Positions 43,116-55,312 of a DNA stretch of 64,000 nucleotides are shown in pieces (within the stretch, counting starts at the first letter, position 1; each line of letters starts with the position of its first letter). The stretch is taken from the NCBI GenBank assembly GCA_040357565.1, contig JBDODJ010000041.1; one strand, 5' to 3'. A program made the position numbers and the translations under genes. Below the pieces are notes generated by a model, which did not search any database, was not told the DNA's origin, and saw only the letters and a list, made by a program, of their open reading frames with translations. The stretch is from Cercozoa sp. M6MM (taxonomy: Eukaryota > Endomyxa: Ascetosporea).

Positions 43116-45106
43116 NNNNNNNNNNTGTGTGTGTATGTATATATATATATATGTGTGTGTATGTATGTGTATGTGTGAGTAGACGTGAGTACTGGGTCCC
43201 GGCCGACGGTGCCTTGTGCAAGTCGCTCTCGCAGTGTGTTCGCGCACATGCACAAGGCTTCCGAGTGTATGCTTTTGGTTCGACCCATACCTGTGCCTGT
43301 GTACGGTCAGGTGTGTGTGCAGCATCGAGAACGAACAGCATCAGTTCGTGTCGAGTGCGGTGAAACGTGTCATTGACGTGCATCGCACCTGTATCTCCAG
43401 CCGACTCGTTTTACCCCCCCCCCCCCCTATTGTATGTTCCCTTGGGCAGACTCTGCTGATATCCAGCAGAGCAGCGCTTCGGCACTCATTGCCGCGTGCT
43501 CGCGTTGCGAACCGCCGCTGTACGAGCTGGCTCAGCAGGTAGCTCAGCTGTCCTGGAGAGTGTCTGCGGATTGATCTGTTGGTACCGCTGGCAGATCTAC
43601 GGGACCAAGAAGACGCACCAGACCTCACAACTGACGACAACGATGCTGCACCTGTACTCGAGGTCGGGTCATCCGAAGGAGGCTTTGAAAATGCTGACTC
43701 AAGTGTCGCTCGATACCCCGCAGGTACCGATATCACCTGTGTGTGTGTGTTCTTTCTTGGGTGGTAACTTGTTGTACCGAACACAGGCGTTGCGAACGCC
43801 GCACTTCATCGCTGTTTTTAGAGTCATCCAGACTGTACCATGTTTTGTTGTGTGTGTGTCTGTGTCTGTGTCTGTGTCTGTGTGTATGTGTGTCTGTGTC
43901 TGTGCGTCTGTGCGTGTTCAATCCCTTTTATCTCTTTGTTGGTGTGTGCAGAAACTTGACTCACTCTCGGACGAGGACGCACTGTTTTACACGCGCTGTG
44001 TCATGGTAGGCCACGCTCGGTCTCTTTAAAGGACCGAGAGAAAAGAGGCACCTCGAAAAGTGGCATCCCAAGGTGTGTAATGTGTGCACAGGCACTCCTG
44101 GAAGCCACGCTCGGTAGTGAGGTGCGACAGAAGCACAGTGGCGTGCGCAAACGCGTGCGATCGCTGGCACACGCGCTGCTGAAGCAGCAGGCTAATCGAC
44201 TCGAGCGAGTCGTCTCTGTTGATGAGGTGCTTGCATGTATATAGACCCCTATACATTGTATATGTATTTATATATATATATATATATTATCTGTTGAACA
44301 GAACGATCAGCAGAGCGATAACGGCGTCGCGTTGCGTGAGCTGCGACTGACCGACTGTGCCAACTTGGGTACCCTAGCGCACCTCCCTTTCTTGCTGTGA
44401 GTGCGACGAGGTGTGTGCTCGGCAGACGATGCAGTGGAACGCCTTTTCTTGACGCAGGTGCCGAAACACGTGCGCACCAAGGTGCTTGCTGTCCTTGTGT
44501 CCTGTGCATTCAATTAGAGAATAAGATTTATTCTCTTTCTTTAGGTCAAGCAACAGACCGGCGTGCGCAAGGTGCAAACACGACTCGAGCAGTGGCAGCA
44601 CGCCGAACCTGCGCAGAACCGGTGTGTTCTTTTGTTTTTGAACTTGACTCGACTGATCTGTGGTGTTATGCAGTTCAAGACAACATGCACTGCTCGCTGA
44701 CTTGCGCAAGCACAGCAAAAAGAAGAAGGACAGCAGCAACCGCTATCAGGAAAAAAACACCAATCAGGCTGAAGGCCTCGATCGGACTGAAGACCTCGGT
44801 CAGTCGACTGAGGGCACCGATCGGACCGAGGACACCAATCAGACCGAGGACACCAATCAGACCGAGGACANNNNNNNNNNGACCGAGGACACCAATCAGA
44901 CCGAGGACACCAATCAGACCGAGGACACCAATCAGACCGAGGACGCCAATCAGACCGAGGACACCAATCAGACCGACAACACCAATCAGACCGAGAGCAT
45001 CTGTCAAACTGAAGAAGGCACCGATGCCAGCGTGGATCCTGGTCGGAAAGAGGGCAACACCGACAACGATCCGGTTGCTCACCAAAACGCTGCCTCGCCC
45101 GAGTGA
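42675..45106 (+). CDS. Uncharacterised protein with C-terminal TEDTNQ hexapeptide minisatellite, about 17 exons
   Basis: Coding exons in order: ERVVFEVRQALVSSQGKNLA, IGAVASQLATFATETETVLG, PAALPVALRYHDFWEQHR, REYWVPADGALCKSLSQCVR, IENEQHQFVSSAVKRVIDVH, QQSSASALIAACSRCEPPLY, an acidic exon DDNDAAPVLEVGSSEGG, KLDSLSDEDALFYTRCVM, ALLEATLGSEVRQKHSGVRK, LRELRLTDCANL, AVERLFLTQVPKHVRTKVLA and VKQQTGVRKVQTRLEQWQHA. The last exon, from about 44670, has a basic stretch (RKHSKKKKDSSNR) and then 18-bp repeats encoding TEDTNQ, interrupted by N at 44871-44880. It closes AHQNAASPE at TGA (45104-45106). The fold appears helical and no family is recognised. Introns carry (TG)n and TACCCC-like tracts. Confidence 0.55.
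43070..43165 (+). repeat. (TG)n/(TA)n microsatellite with 10-N gap
   Basis: N at 43116-43125; the array passes into TATATATA and then TATG units, inside an intron. Confidence 0.95.
44815..44995 (+). repeat. 18-bp coding minisatellite (TEDTNQ)n with 10-N gap
   Basis: Unit GACCGAGGACACCAATCA, about nine visible copies with few substitutions, in frame. The N block at 44871-44880 marks a probable collapsed array, so copy number is unknown. Confidence 0.95.
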
Positions 45107-45229
45107 TCGGATGGGATGAGATATCTTTTGTTTAGTTAGCCAACGTTTCATTCGCTACCTTACTTAATGCACTTGTTACCGCAGCCCCCTCAGATAGGGA
45201 TCAGGCCTTGGTAAATTGAGGGTACTTTG

Positions 45230-46247
45230 CCAGTTGAGTGATGCAAAAAAAAAAACGAAGGAACGTAAGAAAGTCTGTTCTTGGAGGGAGAGTGGCCAAG
45301 TGTCAGTTTGAAAGAGTGAGTTCCCCAACGGTACAGTTGAGCGGCAAAGTACTGGTGGACGGGAAAGACACCCGTCAGATGCTTCTATTGACGTGAGTTG
45401 GCGTGAAGGAAGAAGAAGGGCCTCTGGAAAGGCAGGGACCGGTAGAAGCGGAGACAACTGGTCTGGAGGGATCAGATTACCTGGTCGAGAGAGCCTATTT
45501 TTAGTTCAGCTGCAAAAGCTTGCTCAAGGCTTCCCTACTCAAACACAGGTGTTCCATGGACTGAAGCTCTCAGTAGGTCAGGATACCAGTGAACAAACGT
45601 CAACATCTTCCACACCTCTCTTGAGGTTTTTTTGAAAGTCTTAAAGTGGCTTCTGCGCGGGTACAGCAGATCATGCCGCAACACACTGCACGGCATTTCG
45701 TTTTGTTTCGTTTTCAATTGCTACCGTCGCGTACGAGTACACGTCGTCGCGTATACCGTACGGTCAAGACGTTGGTTCAGGAGGTTCAACTTTAGTCAGG
45801 AGACTTGGGGGGGGGGGGCGTTTTTCTGTTTTATCCCAACTGAAGAGGGACAAAACAATAGATGCTCGTCTGTTGTCTGCCTGCACACTCTCCTTGATGA
45901 CGTACGGCTCACTGACACGCAGTTCGGAGTTTTGGTGCCAGTTGCAGTTGCCATTGGGCTGGAGGCAAGTCGAACTGTGTTCAATTAAGCCACTGATCGC
46001 TACCAAGTTGCCGAGATGACACCACTACTGCGAAGCGTCTCTGGAGGCGAGAATTCGAGGCGCACCTTAGAGAACTGTTCGAATCTGCTGCATTGGAGAT
46101 ACTCACCCTTTGAGTGACGATGTGCACTGTCGTGCGTGATTACTTGCTAGATCCTGAACTGCCCAATGAGCTGGCGAGCATGTCATGTTAGCGTGAAACA
46201 TGACTACTGCAGGACATTGAGCTAAACAAGCAGTATGGGCAACAGTG
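45230..46247 (+). CDS. Probable gene of unknown function, joins incomplete
   Basis: Several stretches read as coding between splice signals: RVAKCQFERVSSPTVQLSGK followed by VLVDGKDTRQMLLL (45285-45390, donor GTGAGT), GPVEAETTGLEGSDYL, LQKLAQGFPTQTQ, LLDDVRLTDTQFGVLVPVAV followed by AIGLEA (45885-45966), AEMTPLLRSVSGGENSRR, RDYLLDPELPNELASM, and a final DIELNKQYGQQ ending TGA (46245-46247). Start codon and several junctions are unresolved; an 11-G tract lies at about 45807. No family assignment. Confidence 0.35.
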
Positions 46248-46583
46248 ACCGGTGGTTTTTTTCACATACTATGCAGTTAAATTTCGGGCGGCACCGCCAC
46301 GGTACAGTAAACATAAACACACAGTAACCAGCGAACTGAACAGTCAAACCGAATTTGTCTCAACAAACTAGGGACTGCCGCTGCACGCAGCGTCTACGGT
46401 GGAGTAGACACCATTAGTGAAACAACTGCGCATAGTCTCGTTGTCGTTGCAACTTGCGAGCGTAGTTTACGACTGCCGCAGTGTTGCCTATAGCAATGAT
46501 ATGTCACCTGGAAGTGAAAGGGCGGAAACGCGGGTACCCTCAAAGCTGCTGCGACTTTTACTTTCTTCAAGCAGTCGGTTTGT
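46248..46583. other. Convergent intergenic region
   Basis: No gene seen between the plus-strand gene and the ADAM stop codon. Confidence 0.45.
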
Positions 46584-49500
46584 CTACAGAAAAGAGTCTC
46601 TATGACATACGTGGTCCAGAAACAGAAGTACTAGCGCTATCCGGTCGAGAGTCTCTTGCGTCTTAAATCGTCGTTTTCGCAAAATGAGCCAGATCTGGAG
46701 AGAAGCAAGTCGGTAGATTGATAGGTAGACAGATAGACGAGATAGGGAGACATATAGACGAGGTAGGCGAAAAGTGGAGCGTACCACAAGCCCAAAGAAG
46801 ACAGCGAGAGCGACGCCAACTAGCGTCATCTCAACACTGCTGTTCTTGGCGATGGTAGACATGTTTGTAAGGCCAAGCGAGCTGTCGGCATGCACAGCTG
46901 CGATGCCCGGTTCCAGGTCGCTCAGTTCGTCGCTACGCCAGATCGGGTCGTTGCCGTTGCGCAGCAGGTCGAGCAGCTGCTTCAGTTTCTCGTCGAAATC
47001 GTCCTGCTGCAGCAGCAACAGACGTTCGAAGCCGTCGTCGTCTTCGCGGGGCAGACCGTCCAGCTCGCTCGGTGTTTGCGACAGTCGCAGGGCAGGTGCG
47101 TCACCGCGCCACAGAGGAACGACGTCGAGTGTGGTGCCTCCGAAAGCAGTGTGAGTTGCCACTTGGAGTATCGAACCGATAATCGAGGCGGCACTGACGA
47201 GACTGAGGAGGTTTGGTGTGCCTCTCCAGATCGGTTCAATCACAACTGCAAAGCGGTCGCACAACACTCCTCTACACAACACGTTTCTGAAACTGATCAC
47301 ATGGTCAGTTGGTACACTCAACTGAAACGTACCGATGCAAGTCAGGCTGTGTGCACACGCAGTGCGTGCAGTCTTCGGAAGGAGTGCCATTGACACAAGA
47401 CAGCGCACACTGATTGCATCGCTCGCCAGTCCACGCAGAGTCACACTGACACTGTCCCTGTGCGCAATCGCCCTCCCATGTGCCATGCACACAGCGATCG
47501 GTGTTGCTGCACTCCGTCGGCGTGGCACAAAAAGGACCGTGTCGCGAGGCACCGCATTGGCAGGTTCGTTGCAGAGGCAGACACTTGCCGCCGCTGGCAC
47601 TGCGACAGCGAGTCGATTCGGAGCAGTGCGACCACTGACATGGTCCGTTGCGAACGTCGGCGTACATTGTGTCGGGACACTCGCAGGCGAGTGTGTCAAT
47701 GTTCAGACTGCCTGCACCCAGGACATTGCACCCGTCGGCCAGTGGAGCACTCACCCACGTCGTAGCATCCGAGGCTGTCACTTCGAGTCTGTAGTTACGT
47801 CCAGGAGGAAAGGAGAGCGGCGGCGTCACTGCAAAGGTCAGCATCGAGTCGGCCGCTTGTACAAGTATGGCACCCGACAGAGAGAAGGAGGACAGCACTG
47901 CGCCTGCCAGTGAGACCGTCAGAGTCATTGAGTCGCCAAAATCGCTGATTTCTTGTTGCACATCCTGCTGCTGTTGCTTCTGTGCCTGCGAATCGGCCAG
48001 TTCCACTTGCAGTTTGCGTTTCGTCTGGAAGGCCAGGGGACTGATGTTCTGCAACGCGAGTGACACTGTCTTGCCTGTACGCATGGCACCGTCCGACAAA
48101 GCGAACAACTGCAGTGCATACACCGCACTGCCGGCACACGTGGAAGCACAGAGTATGGGCGATTGGGAACTGCCTTGGCACGCCGAGTCGGGCTGTGTTT
48201 CTCCGTGCATATTGACACACTCACGTGTCGCGATACCCACATGCGCCTGCACCGTAGTCGACCCCCGACACAGAGTATGCTGCGACGGACACTGGACAGA
48301 TACCGTGCTCCACACCGTACCGGTATCGAACGTGAGTGCATCTGTACAGGAGCACGCACGTGTACTCTGGGGTGCCGGAACCGAACATTGACCCGTCAGA
48401 CACGTGACGACACGCGACTGCTGACATTGCGAGAGTGACGTCACAAGACAACTGCCCCACTGACCAATGGTCCAGCCTGTGCTGGGAGGAGGAGTCGCCG
48501 GACCAGGTCCAGGTGTGTTCGAAGGTGTCGGTGACGGTGTCGGAGTACCTCCGGCCAACTGATCGGCGATCAAGTCGTTCACCGTGCTTGTGAGTGTGCA
48601 CGTGTTCTGGTAGCACACCGAGTCGGTGCCACATGCCACACCGTCCACTTGCATCGCATACACTGTTCGCGTGTCATCCAGTGGAAAGCGCACACAGGCA
48701 CCGAGTAACGAGGACAGACACGTGAGTCGCTGACACACTGGCTCGGTGTTCGCACTCGATGTGCACTGCGAAAACGGACCGCCTTCGAACAGAATGTCCA
48801 TCGAGCGACATGCTTCGTTCACCGATACGCAAGTTCCCTATGAGTGGTGTACCAATCTGTCGGTGATAGACAGAAGAGTCAAAGCACTAAATTGTACCAA
48901 GTGACAAGTGCCATCTCCGTTGCGCGAATCAGTGCAGTCACCTCCAGTCAGTGCAAAGGTGTCGTCTGGGCACTCGGCGTTATTGCCGTCGCACACCTCT
49001 TCAATATCGCAAGAATTCTACATTAGTATCGGTTTTTGCTGATAACAGGCAAGGCACCGATGATGATACTACCTCTGCTTGACGACACACAGTCCCGGCC
49101 GGTCGAAGTTGACAAGTGGTGCCGTCACAGCAACCATCGCTGGCTGAGCAAACTGCCCCTCCCTGTGAGGGCACATATGCTCTCGTAAATCTAGTAAATA
49201 ACACCGACTGAGTATATTTTACCTTGAACTGACAAGTACTGCCATCGCAACAAGGGTCACCTAATCCATCGCAGTCGATACCTCCACAGTCACACTGCTC
49301 ACCTGTCTGAACTACGCCGTCGCCACAAACTGCCATATTCTCCTCCCATAGGTTGTCGTCGCGCGAGTTGCCGTCCTGCGAGTTGGCTTGCAGGCACTGT
49401 ATCTGCGACTGGATCGAAGCAAAGGAATTGAAGGCGTCGATAGAACACGTGCTCCACTGAGTGGGCGCTCCCAGTGCAAGCACCGTCGCTGACATAATGC

Positions 49501-50524
49501 TTGGTTCGGAACCAATCATATCTGTGCAGGTGTTGCCATCGCCCTCATGCCGCATACCCAACAGGTGTCCCACTTCGTGTGCGATGGTGGCACCCACTGA
49601 CGCTTCGGGTCGCTCGGGGGTCGCCTGCACGACGGCACCGTTCCATGAAGTGTCGCACACACGTCCCAGAGCTGCCATGCCAACGGCATCGCCCTCAAAA
49701 TTCCTGCCACTGAGAAGCACACGCACATCGTAGCTTCCGCTCCGAGGATCGTTGGCACCCCACGAGTTGAACAACGACAGAATCGTCGTGGGATCAGTCG
49801 ACTCATCAAACGGCAAGCTTGAAGCCATTGTGAGTTGGCCTGCCAGTCGCAGTTCCACAGAGTGCGAGAATCGCTGCTCGTTTTGATACAACTGCGCCGC
49901 CACGGCTACTTCACGGGCCGTCGCACGCACTGTTTCATCGTCGAGTTGCTCGTACCGAGTCATATCGTTTACGACGAAGAGCGTCAAGTGAAGCGGTTCG
50001 CTGCTTTGCTGTAACTGCAGGCTATTCTCACTGTCAGCAAAGAAAAGATGCGCGTCCACTTCGTCGAGGTGCTCATGTGCGCAGTGCAGAGGTTTTGCTT
50101 TTCGTTGGTGCAGCCTGTGTACGCTCGAGCTTTCGTGAGGTGCGATGTCGTACACACCGTCAGGCAGCCACACGATGCCTGTCACTCGCTGTTGTTCGTT
50201 TTCGCAATCGTGCACGTGCACTGCGACAGTGGCTTCTCCATTGCTTCCGCTGAAAAGACACTCATGAGCGTCGGTGCTGACAACTTCATCGTCGAGCCAC
50301 TCACGGTAGCCGTCAGCGAAGAGGGAGGTCTGTCGCTGAAGCGGCACGGAACGTTCATGAATGTTCGCGTCAAGATGCAAGTGCCACTCGTCATGACTTG
50401 CACAGTGCAAGCGAACAGCATGTAAGTGCCGACTCTGCGCATCTGACGTATCACGATCTCTGCTTTGATCAAGCGCCTCAGCGCTTCGAAGAAGCAGCAA
50501 TGCACAGAACACGATCTGCCTCAT
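46584..50524 (-). CDS. ADAM-type metalloprotease (M12B, reprolysin) with disintegrin, Cys-rich, TSP1-like, EGF-like and membrane segments
   Basis: ATG at 50522-50524 gives a signal peptide (MRQIVFCALLLLRSAEA). A prodomain of about 180 residues precedes the protease domain with the zinc site HEVGHLLGMRHEGD (HExxHxxGxxH) and the downstream Met-turn IMSA. The disintegrin-like domain follows: CGDGVVQTGEQCDCGG, CCDGSTCQF, SASDGCCDGTTCQLRPAGTV, then a Cys-rich region and a Pro/Thr linker. WTIGQWGSCLVTSLSQC resembles a thrombospondin type-1 repeat. A beta-rich region, EGF-like cysteines (CQCDSAWTGERCNQC) and a membrane segment (VGVALAVFFGLVIWLIL) before RKRRFKTQE complete a type I membrane protein of about 1,200 aa. 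It lies 205 bp from the divergent SFI1-like gene. Such sheddases cleave cell-surface proteins. Confidence 0.9.
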
Positions 50525-50729
50525 CCTAAACACACACTAAACTTTTGGTAGCCTTCTCTCTCTTTCTCTCAAGGTCTCGGAAGCTGCGCATTTCTGTGGC
50601 GTTTCTGGTTTTCGCCTAACTGAGCGTTTTCTCTCGGACCGGTTTGTTTTCAGTTGCAGGGAAAATACAATAACTTGCACGAAAAACGAGGCACTAGAAT
50701 TCTAGATAGTCGCCGCGAGCAACACAATC
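50525..50729. promoter_or_regulatory. Divergent region ADAM / SFI1-like
   Basis: 205 bp between two divergent ATGs. By position it holds both 5' ends; a pyrimidine-rich TCTCTCTCTTTCTCTC tract lies at about 50555-50570. Confidence 0.4.
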
Positions 50730-52290
50730 ATGCTCACGGAGCATGGCGAAGAGTTGCGAGGCCGAATAGCCCACTGGCTGGAAGTGTGTCGAGCCAAAGG
50801 GTTCTATCGTGCTTTGCGATGGAAAACTGAGGTTTTCTTTCGGCGAAAGCGGTCACAAGCTGCAGTTGAGACGTGGAAGGAAACCGTTTTGTTGCAAGAT
50901 TACATTGTATTTTCTAACCTTCGTTTCAACTTGCACCGAAAACGGCATGCTTTCGTCTTCATTCGAAAAGAAACACGTAGAAAAGGTACCGTATAACTCG
51001 TCCATAGTAAACTTGTATGTTACACTCTTTGTTGATAGTCAAATTAGTCGCCACGTTGAAACGCTTTCTTGTGAAAGCGAAAGAAACAAAACGAAAGGAG
51101 CTATTCCGTGCTTGGACGCAACTGTGTAAGAAAACAATCAGCCGGCGACTGTGTAAGCTCCGAAGAGCGGTGGCTGCTTCACTCCGAATCGAAAAGCGGC
51201 AGTGCATCCACTTTCTCCGACTTGAAACCAACCGTTTGCAGTTCGAAACTCTCCAAGCCGAGTTCAAGCTGCTCGACACAGTTGCCTGCACAATGCTGCA
51301 CCTGTGGCGACACAAATGCGAAACCAACAGCGCGCAGGCGCACAAGTTCCGGCTGCGCAGTTCTTTGTGCAAACTCGAAGCTGCGGCAAAGAGAAGCAAA
51401 GCCCGCAGAATCAAGAGCGTTCTTGTACTATGCAACACTCGTGATTGCCTGTGCGGAGGAACTTCGATGCCTACTGCCCTTCAGATGCACTTGATTCTGT
51501 CGCAAAAGGTGTTAAAGGCTTGGCGAAGAGAAACACGTCGCAGTGCTGTATTTCGAAAACGAAACTATGCACTGTTAGTCAACACGTTTGCCATTCTAAG
51601 GTCCGTGACAACTGCACGAAAGCTGTTTCAAAAGCTGAGATGTTGGGCAGGTCACTCGCCACGCGACGGCGAGTTTCGCGTGCAGCACTGTATCTTCGTA
51701 TGGCCTTCAGACGCAGTGCCTTCCTCGAACTCGTACATTGGACGTGTGATAAACTTCGAGCAATCACCAGTGACTACACGGCCATTGTCGAAGCTGCAAG
51801 TGAAGTCAAACAGCAAGCCCAACGAACGGCCAACAGCGAGGCACTGTCGTGCTGGAGGCGGGCTGCCTTGGGCAGTTGGAAGTCCTCTTCAGTCGAACGA
51901 GGAATTCGCACCAGGCGACTGCAGAACCTTCTGAAAGCCTGCATACTCTCTCTCGCGAAAGCAAACCGAAAGCGCCTCGCCTTGCGAGCACTCGAGCGAG
52001 ATATTGTCCGCAAGCAATCAGCCTGTTACTGCAGACACTTCTGGGGACTGTGGGTGGCTGCAGCTCTTTCCAAGCGCAGAAAAGCTCGTCAATTGACTCA
52101 CAAACGCGCAGCCTTGTATCACGTGTTGCAGAGAAGAATCGGTCTCCTCCAAAAAGCTCTAGCTGTTCAAACTGCGAATTCGCCAGTGGCGAAGCAAAAG
52201 TTGCTGGTAACGCGGCATACGCTCAAGTCGGTCGATGCTGTGCTGCGGAATTTGCTTCTTTCGAAGCGTGGACTAAATCTAGTGGGCTAA
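50730..52290 (+). CDS. SFI1-like centrin-binding repeat protein
   Basis: SFI1 proteins bind centrins at centrosomes, spindle poles or basal bodies through repeated helices of the form (A/L)x7LLx3(F/L)x2W(K/R). Here the spaced W motifs are AAVETWKETVLL, KELFRAWTQLCKK, CTMLHLWRHKCE, KVLKAWRRETRR, FQKLRCWA, FLELVHWTCDKL, ALSCWRRAALG and HFWGLWVAAA. All lie in continuous basic helix. ATG at 50730 (MLTEHGEELRGRIAHWLEVC). Intron 1 begins GTACCG at about 50988 and ends GATAG at 51041. To stay in frame near 51655-51690, either a 35-nt intron (GTCACT...TGCAG) or a frameshift is needed. The stop is TAA at 52288-52290. About 480 aa. Confidence 0.65.
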
Positions 52291-52469
52291 CTCTTTCGGT
52301 CTTTTTTTCCCCCGAATAGTTACTTCTGGAATCACGCTGCGCGTGGGAACGCGAGGTGGGAAATCAGTTGTCAACTGGGGATGACCATCGCCATCGCAAG
52401 GAACCCCGATCGCGCGCTGACACAAGTGCATGCGCGTGTGAATGCGTTAGACATCAGTTTTGGGCCACA

Positions 52470-54092
52470 ATGAGCGAGCTAGACCATCTGGTTTCAGGTA
52501 AGATGATATTGTATTGTGCGGCTAAAAGCGGTTCTTGATTTTCTCCTCTCCTTTTTGTGATTGTTGTGTTTGGTGTCCGCAGAAGCTAAGGAGCTGACGT
52601 CAAATGACAAAATCTTTGCAGCACACGATATCTTTGATCGTATCGTGGGTAAATATACTGTATGTCTTGTGTGTTTGGATGCATCACAGAGCCTGGTTTA
52701 TGTGACAGAAATCGATGACTCTGTTCTTCGGGATTGCGAAGAGTTCCAGTTAGTGACGGTATCTGATGTCTAAGTAAACAATCGCTTGAACCTATGGTCG
52801 CGGTTGTAATGTGCAACAGAGGAGAGTCCAAGAGTGTCGCGAAATGCTCGCTAACTTTGAAGGCGAAGAATGGACGCGTACGCAGTCTCGACACGGCATC
52901 AGCACCTTCTACAGGGCAGAAGAGGGCAGCAACACATACTCTTTGTGCTCTTTTTCCTCTCAGTTTCATTCTTATCATGTTCGAGTTAATTTACGTCGTG
53001 TGCTGCACAGCAAGGTCGAGGGCATTCTCGACCGGTCGGTGTTCGACCTGGTGGCCGTTCTGTTCGAAGTTGATCTGTTTTCGGAGTGGTTTCCCTTCCT
53101 GCGTCGTGCCACGGTATCATTTTTGCATATGCTTAACGTCCACACTCGTCCTTTTTTATACAGGAACTTGCGAGACCTGCAAGATTCAGAAAATTGATCC
53201 ACATGGTATAATAATATCATTGCTTTGAATGTGGTTTCTGAGACCTCTGAATTCTTCGTGTAGGACATCAAGCTGCCTTGGCCTCTAGCTCCGCGCGATG
53301 CCTTGTTGGTGAGACCACAGCTAAGGCGAAAATATCTTTTAGCATTTAGGTGTAGGATGCGTATGGTGTCGACGATTCCAAATCTGGCCGTGTTTTTTGC
53401 TTCCTTGGGTAACCTTCAATATTTCGTGTTGATACCTCTGTGTACCGGTGTCTGGGTAGTCCGCTTGCGCCCGATGAACTTGAAAAACATGCTCCTGTAA
53501 TTCTCAACAAATAGTTGAGAGTATACATTTCCCAAGTATCGTTGAGATTTCTTTTTTCGGCACAGGAACATATCTCATTGCTAGAGCCGTCGCACGGAAC
53601 TGTGCGTGCCAATGTCAAGTATCTTGTCTCTTTGTCTGTGCGTGAAGCAATAAAAGTGAAACCTGAACTCTTCAGACACGCGGGCGTGGTGTTCCAACTG
53701 CTGCCAGATGGTCGCTGCTTCTTCCGAGAAATCATCAATGTCGACCCGCAACTTGCGGTTGTGGTATAGCGCTGTCTCTGCGTTTTAATCACAAGCAACC
53801 TTCGTTTATGTAGCCCTACGCCTTGCTCAACTTCTTCACGGGCAAGCTGTTGTATTTCATCGTTGCCAACATGAACAACACCGCCGAGAAGTGCAGCGAT
53901 CCCGAGTCAGGTACACACCCACTCGTTCTTTGTAGTCTGCAACCGACTGACACACACGCTACTTGCCTAGAGTACTCACGTCGCATCAAGGCGAATCCAG
54001 AGGTTTATGAATATCTGCGCGAGGTGCTCGCGACCTGCAAACACGACGGCGACGAAGAACCTGAACCGCGCGAGGATTCAAGCTCGCTGTAG
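52470..54092 (+). CDS. START-domain lipid-binding protein, about 10 exons
   Basis: START domains bind sterols, phospholipids or ceramide in a hydrophobic pocket. ATG at 52470 gives MSELDHLVS; then EAKELTSNDKIFAAHDIFDR and SLVYVTEIDDSVLRDCEEFQ. The long exon 52861-53112 holds the domain start: WTRTQSRHGISTFYRAEEGS, then RVLHSKVEGILDRSVFDLVA followed by VLFEVDLFSEWFPFLRRAT (the EVD...W.P motif). Later exons are ELARPARFRKLIHM, DIKLPWPLAPRDALL, EHISLLEPSHGTVRANVKYL, VVFQLLPDGRCFFREIINVD, and YALLNFFTGKLLYFIVANM (the P..L.NF....L.Y end of the fold). The acidic tail ends SSSL at TAG (54090-54092). It is probably soluble, as no membrane helix is seen. Junctions near 53330-53510 are the least certain. 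Confidence 0.8.
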
Positions 54093-54319
54093 TTTACGTG
54101 CTGTTGCTGCTGTAAAGTACCAGTACCTGGTACAGCTCCAGTTGGAACGCCGGGAAAACAACTTACAATAAGCAAGCAGAATTCCAAAACACCGCCCGTG
54201 AAACGTTCCAGGTGCCGTGTGCGTGTGCTTACAGTGTCTCAAAGTATTTGGTATGGAATAAATACCAGTAGATGAGCTTGTGACACCGGAATTTTGAGGA
54301 ATTTTGTTTTTTTCAGAAA

Positions 54320-55085
54320 ATGGGAGACAACAACATTCGTCCCGGAGGCAACGTCGTGCTCGTACACTCCCCATACGCTTGGCTTTGTCTCTGTGTACTT
54401 TATTAGTGCCGTGTTTGTAGGAGACGTCGATGGGCGACATTGAGCTGGAGCTGTACTGGAAGCACGCTCCGCGCACGTGCTACAACTTCCGGTAGCTTTT
54501 GTTTTGTGTGTTTGGGCTGTTTGTATTTTTAATGAGTTGACGCAGCGAACTGGCGCGAAAGGGTTACTACGACGGCACCAAATTCCACCGTGTCATTCGC
54601 GACTTCATGGTGCAGGTATAGTGATATTTTATTGTACTGGCGGGTATTATCACTGTATTATTTTTGGAGCACTATAGGGCGGTGATCCCACCGGCACCGG
54701 CCGCGGCGGCGACTCGATCTGGGGCGGTCCTTTCAATGACGAGATCAGTCGTACCTTATGGTCGTGTGTGTGTGTGTGTGTATTTGTGTGTGTATTTGTG
54801 TTTGTGTTTGTGTTTGTGTTTTATCGTTCTCTCTGTGTCTCAGGTGAGTTGCGACACGTCGGTGCCGGCGTGCTCTCCATGGCCAACGCCGGTCGCAACA
54901 CGAACCGCTCGCAGTTCTTCCTGACGCTGGCACCGACCGAGCACCTGGACGGCAAGCACACCATCTTTGGCCGCGTGGCCGACGGCATGGATGTGCTGGA
55001 CGCCATCGGCAGCGCCGAAACAGACGAGAACGACCGGCCGCGCACCGATGTCGTCATCCGCGCGGCTCGCGTCATTCATGAGTGA
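54320..55085 (+). CDS. PPIL1: Peptidyl-prolyl cis-trans isomerase, PPIL1-type cyclophilin, 5 exons
   Basis: A single-domain cyclophilin that isomerises proline peptide bonds; PPIL1 joins the spliceosome through SKIP. Exon 1 is 54320-54361 ([14 protein letters not shown]). It is followed by [40 protein letters not shown] with MVQ (catalytic FHRVI..F), [20 protein letters not shown] (the PPIL1 hallmark), and a last exon [39 protein letters not shown], ending RVIHE at TGA (55083-55085). Active-site R, F, Q, M, N and H positions of the family are present; the usual tryptophan is H in HLDG, as in PPIL1-type members. The fourth intron carries (TG)n. Confidence 0.93.
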
Positions 55086-55312
55086 TCTGCTGTCGCTGTA
55101 CAGTACGTCAGGACAGACAAGAACAATAGCCGTGGGTTGTGATGCATTTTTCCTCCATATCCGTTCTAAAAACGCAACGCTAAACGACATGAAAATAATA
55201 CGATGGTGATTGCGTTGACAGCGATCACACTTGCACTGTACTGAACCGAACGAAGTGCAGTATACAGCACAGTGTCCGTGTGTCCTGCCGTGCACGTGTG
55301 TCTGTGCAGCTC

